Notes: generated by a model not told the origin, from the sequence alone. A DNA stretch of 7,893 nucleotides from Bacteroidales bacterium (GCA_031259205.1 JAIRLS010000028.1:1-7893), one strand, 5' to 3'; counted from the first letter of the stretch, positions 1 through 6,074 are shown. Made by a program: numbers and translations.

Positions 1-429
1 CAGTCCGTCGACTACGGCGCGGCGGTAGGCGATCTGCCCGTTCCTGACCGTATCGGCTACGAGTTCGGCGGATGGTTCACCCAGCCGGACGGCAACGGCA
101 TACGCTACACTTCCGTCACTACTTACAGTATGACAGGTGATGTCATACTGTACGCCCAATGGACGGAAGGCGTCACCGGCGTAGAAGACAGGCTGAAAAC
201 GGAGGTCTTCGCCTTTCCCAATCCCTTCGCCGGCGCTCTGCACCTCACGGGCGCGGAAGGCTGCACCCTCACGGTATTCACCCCCGCCGGCGCCATCGTC
301 CACACCCAAAAGATCACCGGCGCTAATGAAACCCTCTCGCTGGAACAGTTGCCGGCAGGACTTTACCTCTTCCGCCTCGAAAAAGACGGAAAAACAAAAA
401 CGCTGAAAATGGTGAAAGACGGAAGGTGA
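1..429 (+). CDS. Secreted protein, 3' part: InlB-type repeat plus type IX secretion C-terminal sorting domain
   Basis: The frame is open from base 1, so this is the last 142 codons of a longer gene that begins outside the window; the stop is TGA at 427-429. Residues 1 to about 52 form one Listeria-Bacteroides (InlB B-type) repeat, recognisable from YGAAVGDLPVPDRIGYEFGG, then WFTQPDG and the closing ILYAQWT. After a short linker, residues 69-142 look like a type A Por sorting domain: VFAFPNPF, a beta-rich stretch with VFTPAGAIV, then LPAGLYLFRLEKDG and a lysine-rich end (KTKTLKMVKDGR). Proteins with this tail are exported by the Sec system, cross the outer membrane through the type IX secretion system, and lose the tail as they are anchored to the surface or released. 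The B-repeat suggests a multi-repeat surface or adhesin-like protein. The catalytic or binding part is not visible, so the overall function is unknown. Confidence 0.9.
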   Translation, partial: QSVDYGAAVGDLPVPDRIGYEFGGWFTQPDGNGIRYTSVTTYSMTGDVILYAQWTEGVTGVEDRLKTEVFAFPNPFAGALHLTGAEGCTLTVFTPAGAIVHTQKITGANETLSLEQLPAGLYLFRLEKDGKTKTLKMVKDGR

Positions 430-502
430 AAAGTGAATGGTGAAGTTGCCGTCGGCATTAAGTCCGGAAGGATTTCCGTGATTTGACGCCGGAGGTCGAG
501 TT
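430..502. other. Convergent intergenic spacer
   Basis: These 73 bp separate the stops of the secreted-protein gene and yidD. The only structure seen is a 5-bp stem (CGGAA 465-469 with TTCCG 474-478), with no T-run on either strand, so no convincing terminator is present. Confidence 0.5.
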
Positions 503-724
503 TCAGGGGACGGGATCGTATCCGTGGCCGCCCCACGGATGACACCGCAGGAGGCGTTTGAGCGACAGCCATCCGCCTTTCAGCGCTCCGTATTTGCGCA
601 GGGCTTCCAGCGCATATTGCGAGCAGGTGGGAGTGAAGCGGCACGAGGCCGGCATGAGCGGCGACAGGCAATACCGGTAAAACTTCACCAGCCATATCAG
701 AAGAAGTTTAACCGGTTGCTGCAT
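503..724 (-). CDS. yidD: Membrane protein insertion efficiency factor YidD
   Basis: A 73-residue protein matching the whole length of the YidD family. An amphipathic N-terminus (residues 1-23, KLLLIWLVKFYRYCLSPLM region) is followed by the family core CRFTPTCSQYA at residues 28-38, with Cys28 and Cys34, and by GGWLSLKRLLRCHPWGGHGY with Cys61 and a final DPVP. YidD sits on the inner face of the cytoplasmic membrane and helps YidC/Sec insert membrane proteins. The ATG at 722-724 lies inside the end of rnpA, giving a 17-bp overlap and implying translational coupling. The stop TGA is at 503-505, 73 bp from the convergent end of the secreted-protein gene. Confidence 0.95.
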   Translation of the reverse strand: MQQPVKLLLIWLVKFYRYCLSPLMPASCRFTPTCSQYALEALRKYGALKGGWLSLKRLLRCHPWGGHGYDPVP

Positions 725-1097
725 GGCGGGCGATGTGATGCAGGATTTTTTGCACTGCTGTTGCTATTTGTGCATACGGCGCCGCTTTGTCGGCGGTGTA
801 GATCAGCATCAGGCGGATATGCAGGTCTTCGTTTGCGGCGTTCAGCAGTTGTTTGTTCAGTCGGAAGGCTTCCCGTGTGCGCCGTTTGATCAGGTTGCGC
901 TGTACGGCGCGTTTGAAGCGGCGTTTGGGAACGGCCACTGCGAATGCGCTCCGGTACGGGCAGGAAGCCGTTGTTGTCCAAATGGCTTTGAAGGGGAGGT
1001 GAAAAACGCTTTTTCCGGAAACAAACAACTCCGAAATAGCCCGTTTGCCGCATAAACGTTCTGCCTTGCATAAAGTATGTCTCGTGTTTTCATGCAT
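708..1097 (-). CDS. rnpA: Ribonuclease P protein component
   Basis: A 129-residue basic protein, the usual size for the RNase P protein subunit, which binds the catalytic RNA and helps process the 5' ends of pre-tRNAs. The N-terminus CKAERLCGKRAISELFVSGK is typical of Bacteroidota RnpA. The diagnostic arginine-rich RNR motif lies at residues 62-79 (KRAVQRNLIKRRTREAFR), just after the VAVPKRRF strand. The ATG at 1095-1097 gives the expected N-terminal length and starts 29 bp after the hemD stop. In most bacteria rnpA sits next to rpmH near the origin; here it lies between hemD and yidD, a known Bacteroidota arrangement. The 3' end overlaps yidD by 17 bp. Confidence 0.95.
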   Translation of the reverse strand: MHENTRHTLCKAERLCGKRAISELFVSGKSVFHLPFKAIWTTTASCPYRSAFAVAVPKRRFKRAVQRNLIKRRTREAFRLNKQLLNAANEDLHIRLMLIYTADKAAPYAQIATAVQKILHHIARHAATG

Positions 1098-1126
1098 TGT
1101 TTCAGGGCATAAGCGTAGCGCCGGCG

Positions 1127-1879
1127 CTATTGTTCTTCGACCGGATCGTTTTTCAGGTGATGCTCGATGGCCATCGTCATGGAGGGGAACTGTGCGGAAG
1201 GCGCTTGAATGTCAATGCGCAGGTTTGCTTCTTTCGCGGCTTTCACTGTTGCCGGACCGAAGCAGGCAATCAATGTTTCTCCCTGTTCAAAATCCGGAAA
1301 ATTTTGCAACAGCGATTTTATTTCGGTGGGACTGTAATACACCAACACGTCGTAGTCGGAAATCTTCATGTCCGACAGGTCGCTGACGACCGAACGATAG
1401 AGCACCACTTTGGTGGTTTTGTACTTTTTCCTGTCCAGCATACGCGGAATTTCGGGCTTGTGCGGATCGGACAGCGGGAGCAGGATCTTTTCTTCCTTGT
1501 GTTTTTGCATGAGTGCAAGTAATTCGTCCAGCTTTGCCGCGAAAAAAATCTTCCGTTTGCGGTAAACGATGTACTTCTGTAAATAATTGGCAATGGATTC
1601 CGACGTACAAAAGTATTTCATGGCGTCGGGTACGGTGATTCGCATTTCGTCGCATATCCTGAAAAAATGATCGACGGCGGTTTTGCTGGTCAAAAAAACT
1701 GCCCCGTGTGCAAGTATTTCCACTTTGTAAAGCCTGAACTCTTTGATAGAAACTCCTTCTATCCTGATAAACGGCTTGAAATCGACCTTTAACTGATATT
1801 TTTCGGACAGTTCGGCATAGGGCGATTTTTCCGTTCCACTCGGCGGTGGTTGTGATACTAATATGTTTTTTATCTTCAA
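1127..1879 (-). CDS. hemD: Uroporphyrinogen-III synthase (HemD family)
   Basis: A 250-residue cytoplasmic protein of the HemD fold. The family enzyme closes and inverts ring D of hydroxymethylbilane to give uroporphyrinogen III in haem, sirohaem and cobalamin synthesis. It begins KIKNILVSQPPPSGTEKSPY, the characteristic Bacteroidota start, has the VFLTSKTAVDHFF segment in domain one, and ends with the family signature around ACFGPATVKAAKEANLRIDI followed by PSMTMAIEHHL. The start chosen is TTG at 1877-1879, because it places the conserved KIKNILVSQ segment right at the N-terminus and no in-frame ATG or GTG lies between it and the DUF4271 stop; a rare start is therefore likely. It follows the DUF4271 gene by 30 bp and precedes rnpA by 29 bp, so it is in the same transcription unit. 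Members of this family diverge strongly in sequence, so the function is inferred from motif pattern and neighbours. Confidence 0.88.
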   Translation of the reverse strand: MKIKNILVSQPPPSGTEKSPYAELSEKYQLKVDFKPFIRIEGVSIKEFRLYKVEILAHGAVFLTSKTAVDHFFRICDEMRITVPDAMKYFCTSESIANYLQKYIVYRKRKIFFAAKLDELLALMQKHKEEKILLPLSDPHKPEIPRMLDRKKYKTTKVVLYRSVVSDLSDMKISDYDVLVYYSPTEIKSLLQNFPDFEQGETLIACFGPATVKAAKEANLRIDIQAPSAQFPSMTMAIEHHLKNDPVEEQ

Positions 1880-1909
1880 GATATGATATTTTATATTCCT
1901 ACAATAAAA

Positions 1910-2977
1910 CTATATAACAACATAATGAATGAATGACATACATGATTTTATCAAAACGATAAAAGGCAAAATTTCAAGGCTGCAAAGATACAAAATGAAA
2001 TAAAATACAGGAAGTTTTTTTGTGTGAATAATTTGAAAAAAACGAAAAAAACGAAAAATATAAATCAGAACGAAAAGCCCGACAATGGTAAGGATAAACG
2101 GTAAATTGTTATTAATAAAAGGGATGCAGATGGTCAGCGGAAAAATGACGATTCCCTGCATAGCATTACACAAGTAAAGATTATAGATGTATTCCTTAAC
2201 GACAGGATTGATAAGGAAAATATTTCCGAAAACCTGCCAGATGGAGATATTGAAGAACAGCAACAGTACGGAGGCCAGCGTGAACAGGATCATGGCGATG
2301 CCGTAACTGTTGAAAGGCAGCCCGACGCTTGTTTTGGAAATCAGGAAGGAGAAGACAATGCCCGTCACCAGAAAACTGAACAGGTTGGCATAAAAGATGG
2401 CCTGCCGGTCGCGTTCCTTCTTTTCCGTTTGTATCCTTTTTCTCCAGTAGTAGCTGAAAAACGCCCTGATAATCGTATAGAGATTGCGTCCGAAATGGTA
2501 TCTGATGGAGGTGAAGAAAATCGCCATTCCCAGCAGTATCAGTATGACCGACGCCGGCGGATACCCGTCTTTACGGGCGTTGAACGGCATCGGGGGACGA
2601 ACGGTTTTTATTTCGGTGCGTTGTCCGGCAATGACACTGTCTTTTACCGCATACGGCATGACAGTCCTTCCGGAAGACATTACATTTCGTTCCAACTCCG
2701 TTGTTTTCATCGTGTCGGGAAAGACAACAGGCTGGAAACTTCCGATATCCCTGCGAAACAGCGACAAAGGATCTGTTCCGGCAGAGAATCCCACCTCTTT
2801 TTTGACGCGAGGTGGAAGGACACGCGGTCTGGAAGAGGAATCTTCACGGCTGATCACCTGTTCGATGACATCCTGCGCGTGTTCCAAATTAATCCTCTCC
2901 GGCGCGGGAACGTCTAACTGCATTCGTAAAAGCGGACGGACAGGAACAATCATAAGAGAATCCGGTTGAACCGACAT
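1910..2977 (-). CDS. DUF4271 family integral membrane protein
   Basis: A 355-residue protein of unknown function that matches the DUF4271 family, often found just upstream of hemD in Bacteroidota. About 140 hydrophilic residues come first, containing proline and basic stretches. Roughly six hydrophobic helices follow, near residues 140-156, 195-214, 225-244, 275-289, 292-310 and 323-344, with a basic loop (YYWRKRIQTEKKERDRQ) after the first. The reading frame extends upstream to a GTG at 2999-3001, but that codon overlaps the promoter -7 element at 3001-3008. The ATG at 2975-2977 (MSVQPDSL) is therefore the better start and gives a very short leader. The stop is TAG at 1910-1912. The gene leads the DUF4271-hemD-rnpA-yidD unit. 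Co-occurrence with YidD and RnpA is suggestive, but no biochemical role can be read from the sequence. Confidence 0.85.
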   Translation of the reverse strand: MSVQPDSLMIVPVRPLLRMQLDVPAPERINLEHAQDVIEQVISREDSSSRPRVLPPRVKKEVGFSAGTDPLSLFRRDIGSFQPVVFPDTMKTTELERNVMSSGRTVMPYAVKDSVIAGQRTEIKTVRPPMPFNARKDGYPPASVILILLGMAIFFTSIRYHFGRNLYTIIRAFFSYYWRKRIQTEKKERDRQAIFYANLFSFLVTGIVFSFLISKTSVGLPFNSYGIAMILFTLASVLLLFFNISIWQVFGNIFLINPVVKEYIYNLYLCNAMQGIVIFPLTICIPFINNNLPFILTIVGLFVLIYIFRFFRFFQIIHTKKLPVFYFILYLCSLEILPFIVLIKSCMSFIHYVVI

Positions 2978-3000
2978 CTGAAAACAATGTTTTGAAAACA

Positions 3001-3032
3001 CAAAAGTATCAAATTTTTATCAGTTAAACAAT
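3001..3032 (-). promoter_or_regulatory. Bacteroidota-type promoter for the DUF4271-hemD-rnpA-yidD operon
   Basis: On the minus strand, ATTG (3032-3029) is followed after 20 nt by TACTTTTG (3008-3001), a full match to the -7 consensus TAnnTTTG with acceptable -33 spacing. Transcription would start a few bases further on, leaving a 5' leader of roughly 20 nt before the ATG at 2977. This position rules out the upstream GTG as a start. Confidence 0.75.
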
Positions 3033-3053
3033 TGCGATTGAAATTGGTTAATT

Positions 3054-3289
3054 CTTTTTTTGAGGCGCTATGGGTCAATGGACTGTTCCAGACGTGTTTT
3101 GTTTCCCGCTTTCTTCCCATCCCTTTTAAAAGTCCTTTCAGGACGTTCCGCATTCTCCAAAGCGGATGGCTTTCGTGCCCTCAGGCAAAAGCCTTTCGCC
3201 TCTATATTCGTACCTTCACCCTTACAGTACTAAAGAGGGAAACAACACGGATGGAACAGTCCTCCGGAACAATAGCGCTTCAAAAAAAG
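3054..3289. repeat. 236-bp element with long imperfect inverted repeat (structured RNA or MITE-like)
   Basis: The outer ends are CTTTTTTTGAGGCGCTAT (3054-3071) and its near-complement at 3272-3289, 17 of 18 matching. Next, GGACTGTTCCA (3080-3090) pairs perfectly with 3252-3262. Then 3093-3107 pairs with 3237-3249 over 13 positions with a 2-nt bulge, and CTTT (3109-3112) with AAAG (3232-3235). Between the arms lie 119 nt with further small hairpins: 3132-3135/3141-3144, 3147-3151/3162-3166 and 3183-3186/3191-3194. Read as plus-strand RNA, the one mismatch in the outer stem becomes a G-U pair and the GA/GA step at 3091-3092/3250-3251 can form tandem G-A pairs. On the minus strand these would be A-C and UC/UC. 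No convincing protein is encoded. The element sits between two divergent promoters. It could be a noncoding RNA or a non-autonomous transposable element; I cannot decide which. Confidence 0.7.
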
Positions 3290-3325
3290 GTTTAGCTGAT
3301 TTTTTTCGATTTTTTTTTTCCGATG

Positions 3326-3355
3326 TTGTTTAAATAAAAAAAATCCGTACCTTTG
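3326..3355 (+). promoter_or_regulatory. Bacteroidota-type promoter for the rplV-rpsN operon
   Basis: TTG at 3326-3328 and TACCTTTG at 3348-3355 are separated by 19 nt, matching the -33/-7 (TTG ... TAnnTTTG) consensus of the Bacteroidota primary sigma factor. An AT-rich tract surrounds the -33 box. The predicted transcript would begin near 3360 and carry a leader of about 70 nt before rplV. The promoter places the start of this transcription unit at rplV rather than at rpsJ further upstream. Confidence 0.8.
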
Positions 3356-3388
3356 CGCTCCAATTTTCAAAGTAAAAATCGAAACATA

Positions 3389-3431
3389 CAGGCGGTTATA
3401 AGATATATAAAAGCCTGATATTATAAGAGAT
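3389..3431 (+). promoter_or_regulatory. rplV leader: small stem-loop and direct repeat
   Basis: The leader contains CAGGC (3389-3393) and its complement GCCTG (3413-3417) enclosing a 19-nt AU-rich loop. TTATAAGATAT in that loop (3396-3406) is repeated almost exactly as TTATAAGAGAT directly before the rplV ATG (3421-3431). Leaders of ribosomal protein operons are often bound by one of the encoded proteins, so this could be an autoregulatory site. The stem is short and that role is only inferred. Confidence 0.35.
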
Positions 3432-3863
3432 ATGAGTAAAAGGAAGAAGATATCAGCCGACAGGCGTAAGGAAGCGAACAAGCAAAAAAGTTTCGCTATT
3501 CTAAGGAATTGCCCTACCTCTCCGCGTAAAATGCGTTATGTAGTAGACATGATTCGCGGGGAAGAAGTCAACAGAGCGTTGGACATTTTGAAATTTAGCA
3601 AGAAAGAAGCTGCAGGACGTGTTGAAAAGCTTCTGAAATCGGCTATCTCCAACTGGCAAAGGAAAAATGAAAACGAACGTCTTGAAGATAATGTACTGGT
3701 AGTGTCGGAAATAAAGGTAGACAGCGGGCGCGTGATAAAACGGCTTCGCACAGCCCCCCAAGGTCGCGGATACCGCATGTTAAAACGCTCCAATCATGTA
3801 ACTCTCGTAGTGGACAAATTCAATAACGAAACTCAAGTTCAAACTCAAACTGAAAATAAATAA
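3432..3863 (+). CDS. rplV: 50S ribosomal protein L22
   Basis: A 143-residue protein matching L22 along its whole length. It starts MSKRKKISADRRKEA, has the NCPTSPRKMRYVVDMIRGEE segment and the KKEAAGRVEKLLKSAISNW helix, and carries the signature APQGRGYRMLKRSNHVTLVV near the C-terminus. L22 binds several domains of 23S rRNA, and its hairpin lines the peptide exit tunnel. The last 18 or so residues are a polar Q/T/N-rich tail. It is the first gene of this operon; the usual preceding gene, rpsS, is absent. rpsC follows after 10 bp. Confidence 0.97.
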   Translation: MSKRKKISADRRKEANKQKSFAILRNCPTSPRKMRYVVDMIRGEEVNRALDILKFSKKEAAGRVEKLLKSAISNWQRKNENERLEDNVLVVSEIKVDSGRVIKRLRTAPQGRGYRMLKRSNHVTLVVDKFNNETQVQTQTENK

Positions 3864-3873
3864 GTAACTGTAA

Positions 3874-4704
3874 ATGGGACAAAAAACAAATCCAATTTCA
3901 AACCGTCTGGGAATCATCAAGGGTTGGGATTCCAACTGGTACGGCGGTAAAAATTTCTCGGAGAAAATCGTAGAAGACAACAAAATCCGCAAATACCTGA
4001 ACGCTCGTTTGGCCAAAGCCAGTATAGCCAAGATCATTATTGAACGAACCCTGAAATTAATCACAGTCACCGTACACACAGCGAAACCCGGTCTGATCAT
4101 CGGTAAAATGGGGCAAGAAGTGGACAAACTCAAGGAAGAATTGAGGAAAATCACCCAAAAAGACATACAAATCAATATTTTCGAGATAAAACGCCCCGAA
4201 TTGGACGCCGCTATCGTTGCCGCCAATATCGCACATCAGGTAGAAGGCAAAATTTCCTACCGGCGGGCGATGAAAATGTCTATCATGTCCACCATGCGCA
4301 TGGGAGCGGAAGGAATCAAAATTATTGCCTCCGGTCGTTTGGGCGGCGCCGAAATGGCCCGTACCGAAATGCTCAAAGAAGGGCGGATTCCCTTGCATAC
4401 TTTTCGCGCCGACATTGACTTTGCCCTCGCCGAAGCGCTCACTAAAGTAGGACTGATAGGAATTAAAGTGTGGATTTGTAACGGCGAAGTGTATGGAAAA
4501 CGCGATTTGTCGCCGAATATCGGTAATTATACCTCTTCAATGGCAGGCAATACAGGCCGTCCGCGTGGAGAATACCGTGAAAGAGGCGAACATGGCGACC
4601 GTAGAGATCGCAGCGAAAGAGGCGACCGTAGAGATCGCGGACGCAACGATCGTAACCGTGGTGACCGCAATCGCGGAGGAAACCGAAAAAATCAAAAAAA
4701 ATAA
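3874..4704 (+). CDS. rpsC: 30S ribosomal protein S3 with long R/D/G-rich C-terminal tail
   Basis: A 276-residue S3, somewhat longer than the roughly 210-250 usual in bacteria. The N-terminus MGQKTNPISNRLGIIKGWDS and the KH domain with its GxxG loop (GKMG, residues 77-80) are intact. The C-terminal domain shows ISYRRAMKMSIMSTMRMGAE and ASGRLGGAEMARTE and ends near KVWICNGEVYGKRDL. S3 lines the mRNA entry tunnel of the small subunit. From about residue 218 the protein becomes a low-complexity tail rich in Arg, Asp, Gly and Asn, partly built from a 27-bp tandem repeat (4594-4611 and 4621-4638 are identical). Basic tails on S3 occur in other Bacteroidota; this one probably contacts RNA or is disordered. 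The following gap to rplP, 74 bp, is the largest in the operon. Confidence 0.97.
   Translation: MGQKTNPISNRLGIIKGWDSNWYGGKNFSEKIVEDNKIRKYLNARLAKASIAKIIIERTLKLITVTVHTAKPGLIIGKMGQEVDKLKEELRKITQKDIQINIFEIKRPELDAAIVAANIAHQVEGKISYRRAMKMSIMSTMRMGAEGIKIIASGRLGGAEMARTEMLKEGRIPLHTFRADIDFALAEALTKVGLIGIKVWICNGEVYGKRDLSPNIGNYTSSMAGNTGRPRGEYRERGEHGDRRDRSERGDRRDRGRNDRNRGDRNRGGNRKNQKK
4594..4638 (+). repeat. 27-bp tandem repeat inside the rpsC tail
   Basis: GGCGACCGTAGAGATCGC occurs identically at 4594-4611 and 4621-4638, a spacing of 27 bp or nine codons, encoding GDRRDR twice. A partial upstream copy of the linking segment (GAAAGAGGCGA at 4579-4589 and 4615-4625) suggests growth of the tail by slippage without loss of frame. 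Confidence 0.8.
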
Positions 4705-4717
4705 CAGGATATCCAAA

Positions 4718-4747
4718 TTTGCCGATGCGCCGTTACCCACCGGCAAA
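4718..4747 (+). promoter_or_regulatory. Intercistronic hairpin between rpsC and rplP
   Basis: TTTGCCG (4718-4724) pairs perfectly with CGGCAAA (4741-4747) across a 16-nt loop, in the only sizeable untranslated gap of the operon. No T-run follows directly, so it is not a clear terminator. A role in mRNA processing, stability or translational control of rplP is possible, but this is inference from position and pairing alone. Confidence 0.4.
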
Positions 4748-4778
4748 CAAACATCCAATAATAAAAAAAGCGTAAGAA

Positions 4779-5204
4779 ATGTTACAACCCAAGAAAACAA
4801 GATTCAGAAGGCAGCAGAAAGGACGCATGAAAGGAAATGCCCAACGCGGGCATGAACTTTCATTCGGGTCGTTTGGCATCAAAACCCTCGAAAATGCCTG
4901 GATAACGGGACGCCAGATCGAGGCTGCACGTCAGGCAATCACACGATACATGAAACGTGAAGGACAATTATGGATTCGCATCTTTCCGGATAAACCGATT
5001 ACCAAAAAACCTGCCGAAGTACGTATGGGCAAGGGAAAAGGCGCACCGGAAGGATTCGTGGCCCCCATCACACCGGGACGCATTATGTTTGAAATAGAAG
5101 GAGTACCCTTCAATGTGGCAAAGGAAGCGCTCAGACTTGGAGCGCAGAAACTTCCCGTGCAAACAAAATTAGTTATACGTCGCGATTACGTGTTTGAACA
5201 ATAA
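4779..5204 (+). CDS. rplP: 50S ribosomal protein L16
   Basis: A 141-residue protein with all L16 landmarks: the start MLQPKKTRFRRQQKGRMKGN, the middle segment ITGRQIEAARQAITRYMKRE, then WIRIFPDKPITKKPAEVRMG and KGKGAPEGFVAPITPGRIMF, and the C-terminal KEALRLGAQKLPVQTKLVIR. L16 binds 23S rRNA near the A-site tRNA and the peptidyl transferase centre. The ATG chosen gives the standard family start. rpmC follows after 11 bp. Confidence 0.97.
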   Translation: MLQPKKTRFRRQQKGRMKGNAQRGHELSFGSFGIKTLENAWITGRQIEAARQAITRYMKREGQLWIRIFPDKPITKKPAEVRMGKGKGAPEGFVAPITPGRIMFEIEGVPFNVAKEALRLGAQKLPVQTKLVIRRDYVFEQ

Positions 5205-5215
5205 AAGATACGAAA

Positions 5216-5416
5216 ATGAAAATGTCAGAAGTAAAGGAATTATCAACCGGCGAGTTGAAGGAACGCATCGACACCGAGAAAAATATGCTGGTAAAGATGA
5301 GATTAAATCATGCCATTTCGCCGTTGGATAATCCGATGAAATTGAAATTTATCCGCAAAGATATTGCCCGCATGCTCACCGAATTGAAAAGAAGAGAAGC
5401 AGCAGAAATAAAGTAA
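5216..5416 (+). CDS. rpmC: 50S ribosomal protein L29
   Basis: A 66-residue protein of two helices, as expected for L29, which lies near the exit of the peptide tunnel with L23 and forms part of the docking site for SRP and trigger factor. Typical Bacteroidota features are VKELSTGELKERIDTEKNML, the HAISPLDNP turn and IRKDIARMLTELKRRE. The ATG at 5216 is followed by a second ATG two codons on; the first matches the family start (MK-x-x-E-x-K-E-L). It is 11 bp after rplP and 10 bp before rpsQ. Confidence 0.95.
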   Translation: MKMSEVKELSTGELKERIDTEKNMLVKMRLNHAISPLDNPMKLKFIRKDIARMLTELKRREAAEIK

Positions 5417-5426
5417 TCAGACGATA

Positions 5427-5684
5427 ATGGAAAAAAGAAATCTAAGAAAAGAACGCATTGGTGAAGTAGTGAGCGACAAAATGAACAAAACCATTGTCGT
5501 TGCCGTTAAAACCAAAGTAAAACATCCGATATACGGAAAATTTGTTAATAAAACGTCCAAGTTTTACGCTCATGACGAAGAGAACACATGTGGGACGGGA
5601 GATACCGTCCGTATCATGGAAACCCGTCCGTTGAGCAAGAATAAGAACTGGAGACTGGTCGAAATCATTGAAAAAGCAAAGTAA
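5427..5684 (+). CDS. rpsQ: 30S ribosomal protein S17
   Basis: An 85-residue OB-fold protein matching S17: RNLRKERIGEVVSDKMNKTI, then the basic VKTKVKHPIYGKFVNKTSKF strand region and the signature GDTVRIMETRPLSKNKNWRL. S17 is a primary binder of 16S rRNA needed early in small-subunit assembly. Only two bases separate its stop from the rplN start, so translation is probably coupled. Confidence 0.97.
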   Translation: MEKRNLRKERIGEVVSDKMNKTIVVAVKTKVKHPIYGKFVNKTSKFYAHDEENTCGTGDTVRIMETRPLSKNKNWRLVEIIEKAK

Positions 5685-5686
5685 TC

Positions 5687-6052
5687 ATGATACAACAGGA
5701 AAGTAGATTAGCAGTAGCCGACAACAGCGGCGCAAAAGAAGTCCTGTGCATCCGCGTACTGGGAGGCACCCGCCGCCGTTATGCCAGCGTAGGCGACACA
5801 ATTGTTGTAGCCGTGAAGGACGCATTGCCGTCGGGAGAAGTAAAGAAAGGCTCTGTGAGCAAGGCAGTGGTAGTACGCACCAAAAAGGAAATCGCCCGCG
5901 CCGACGGTTCTTACATCCGCTTCGATGATAATGCCGTAGTCCTGCTCAATAATGCCGGAGAAATCAGAGGAACACGTATTTTCGGTCCCGTTGCCCGCGA
6001 ATTGCGCGACGGATTCATGAAAATCGTTTCCCTCGCACCAGAAGTACTGTAA
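5687..6052 (+). CDS. rplN: 50S ribosomal protein L14
   Basis: A 121-residue protein matching L14 from MIQQESRLAVADNSGAKEVL through GGTRRRYASVGDTIVVAVKD to the C-terminal RGTRIFGPVARELRD and SLAPEVL. The length is as usual for the family (about 122). L14 sits at the subunit interface and contributes to bridges with 16S rRNA. It is separated from rpsQ by two bases and from rplX by 22. Confidence 0.97.
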   Translation: MIQQESRLAVADNSGAKEVLCIRVLGGTRRRYASVGDTIVVAVKDALPSGEVKKGSVSKAVVVRTKKEIARADGSYIRFDDNAVVLLNNAGEIRGTRIFGPVARELRDGFMKIVSLAPEVL

Positions 6053-6074
6053 ATCGCAAGTAAAGAAAAATAAA

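Noticed and set aside
461..480. Hairpin between the convergent genes as a bidirectional terminator
   Set aside because: The stem is only 5 bp and no T-run follows it on either strand.
2999..3001. GTG as the start of the DUF4271 gene (eight residues longer)
   Set aside because: It overlaps the -7 promoter element, so it would not be within the transcript; the ATG at 2975-2977 is preferred.
3054..3289. Retron-type noncoding RNA
   Set aside because: No reverse transcriptase gene is present in the flanking sequence, and both neighbours are housekeeping operons.
3054..3289. tmRNA, RNase P RNA or SRP RNA
   Set aside because: I could not find the tRNA-like ends and tag of tmRNA, the P4 core sequences of RNase P RNA, or the SRP helix 8 motif on either strand.
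3032..3295. Open frames across the inverted-repeat element (plus strand 3032-3295, minus strand 2950-3153)
   Set aside because: They cross promoters and the repeat arms, resemble no known family and have no supporting context; they are chance frames in a low-coding region.
4493..4855. Plus-strand 120-codon open frame overlapping the end of rpsC and start of rplP
   Set aside because: It is an out-of-frame reading of the repetitive rpsC tail; its A/T/V-rich composition follows from the repeat in another frame.
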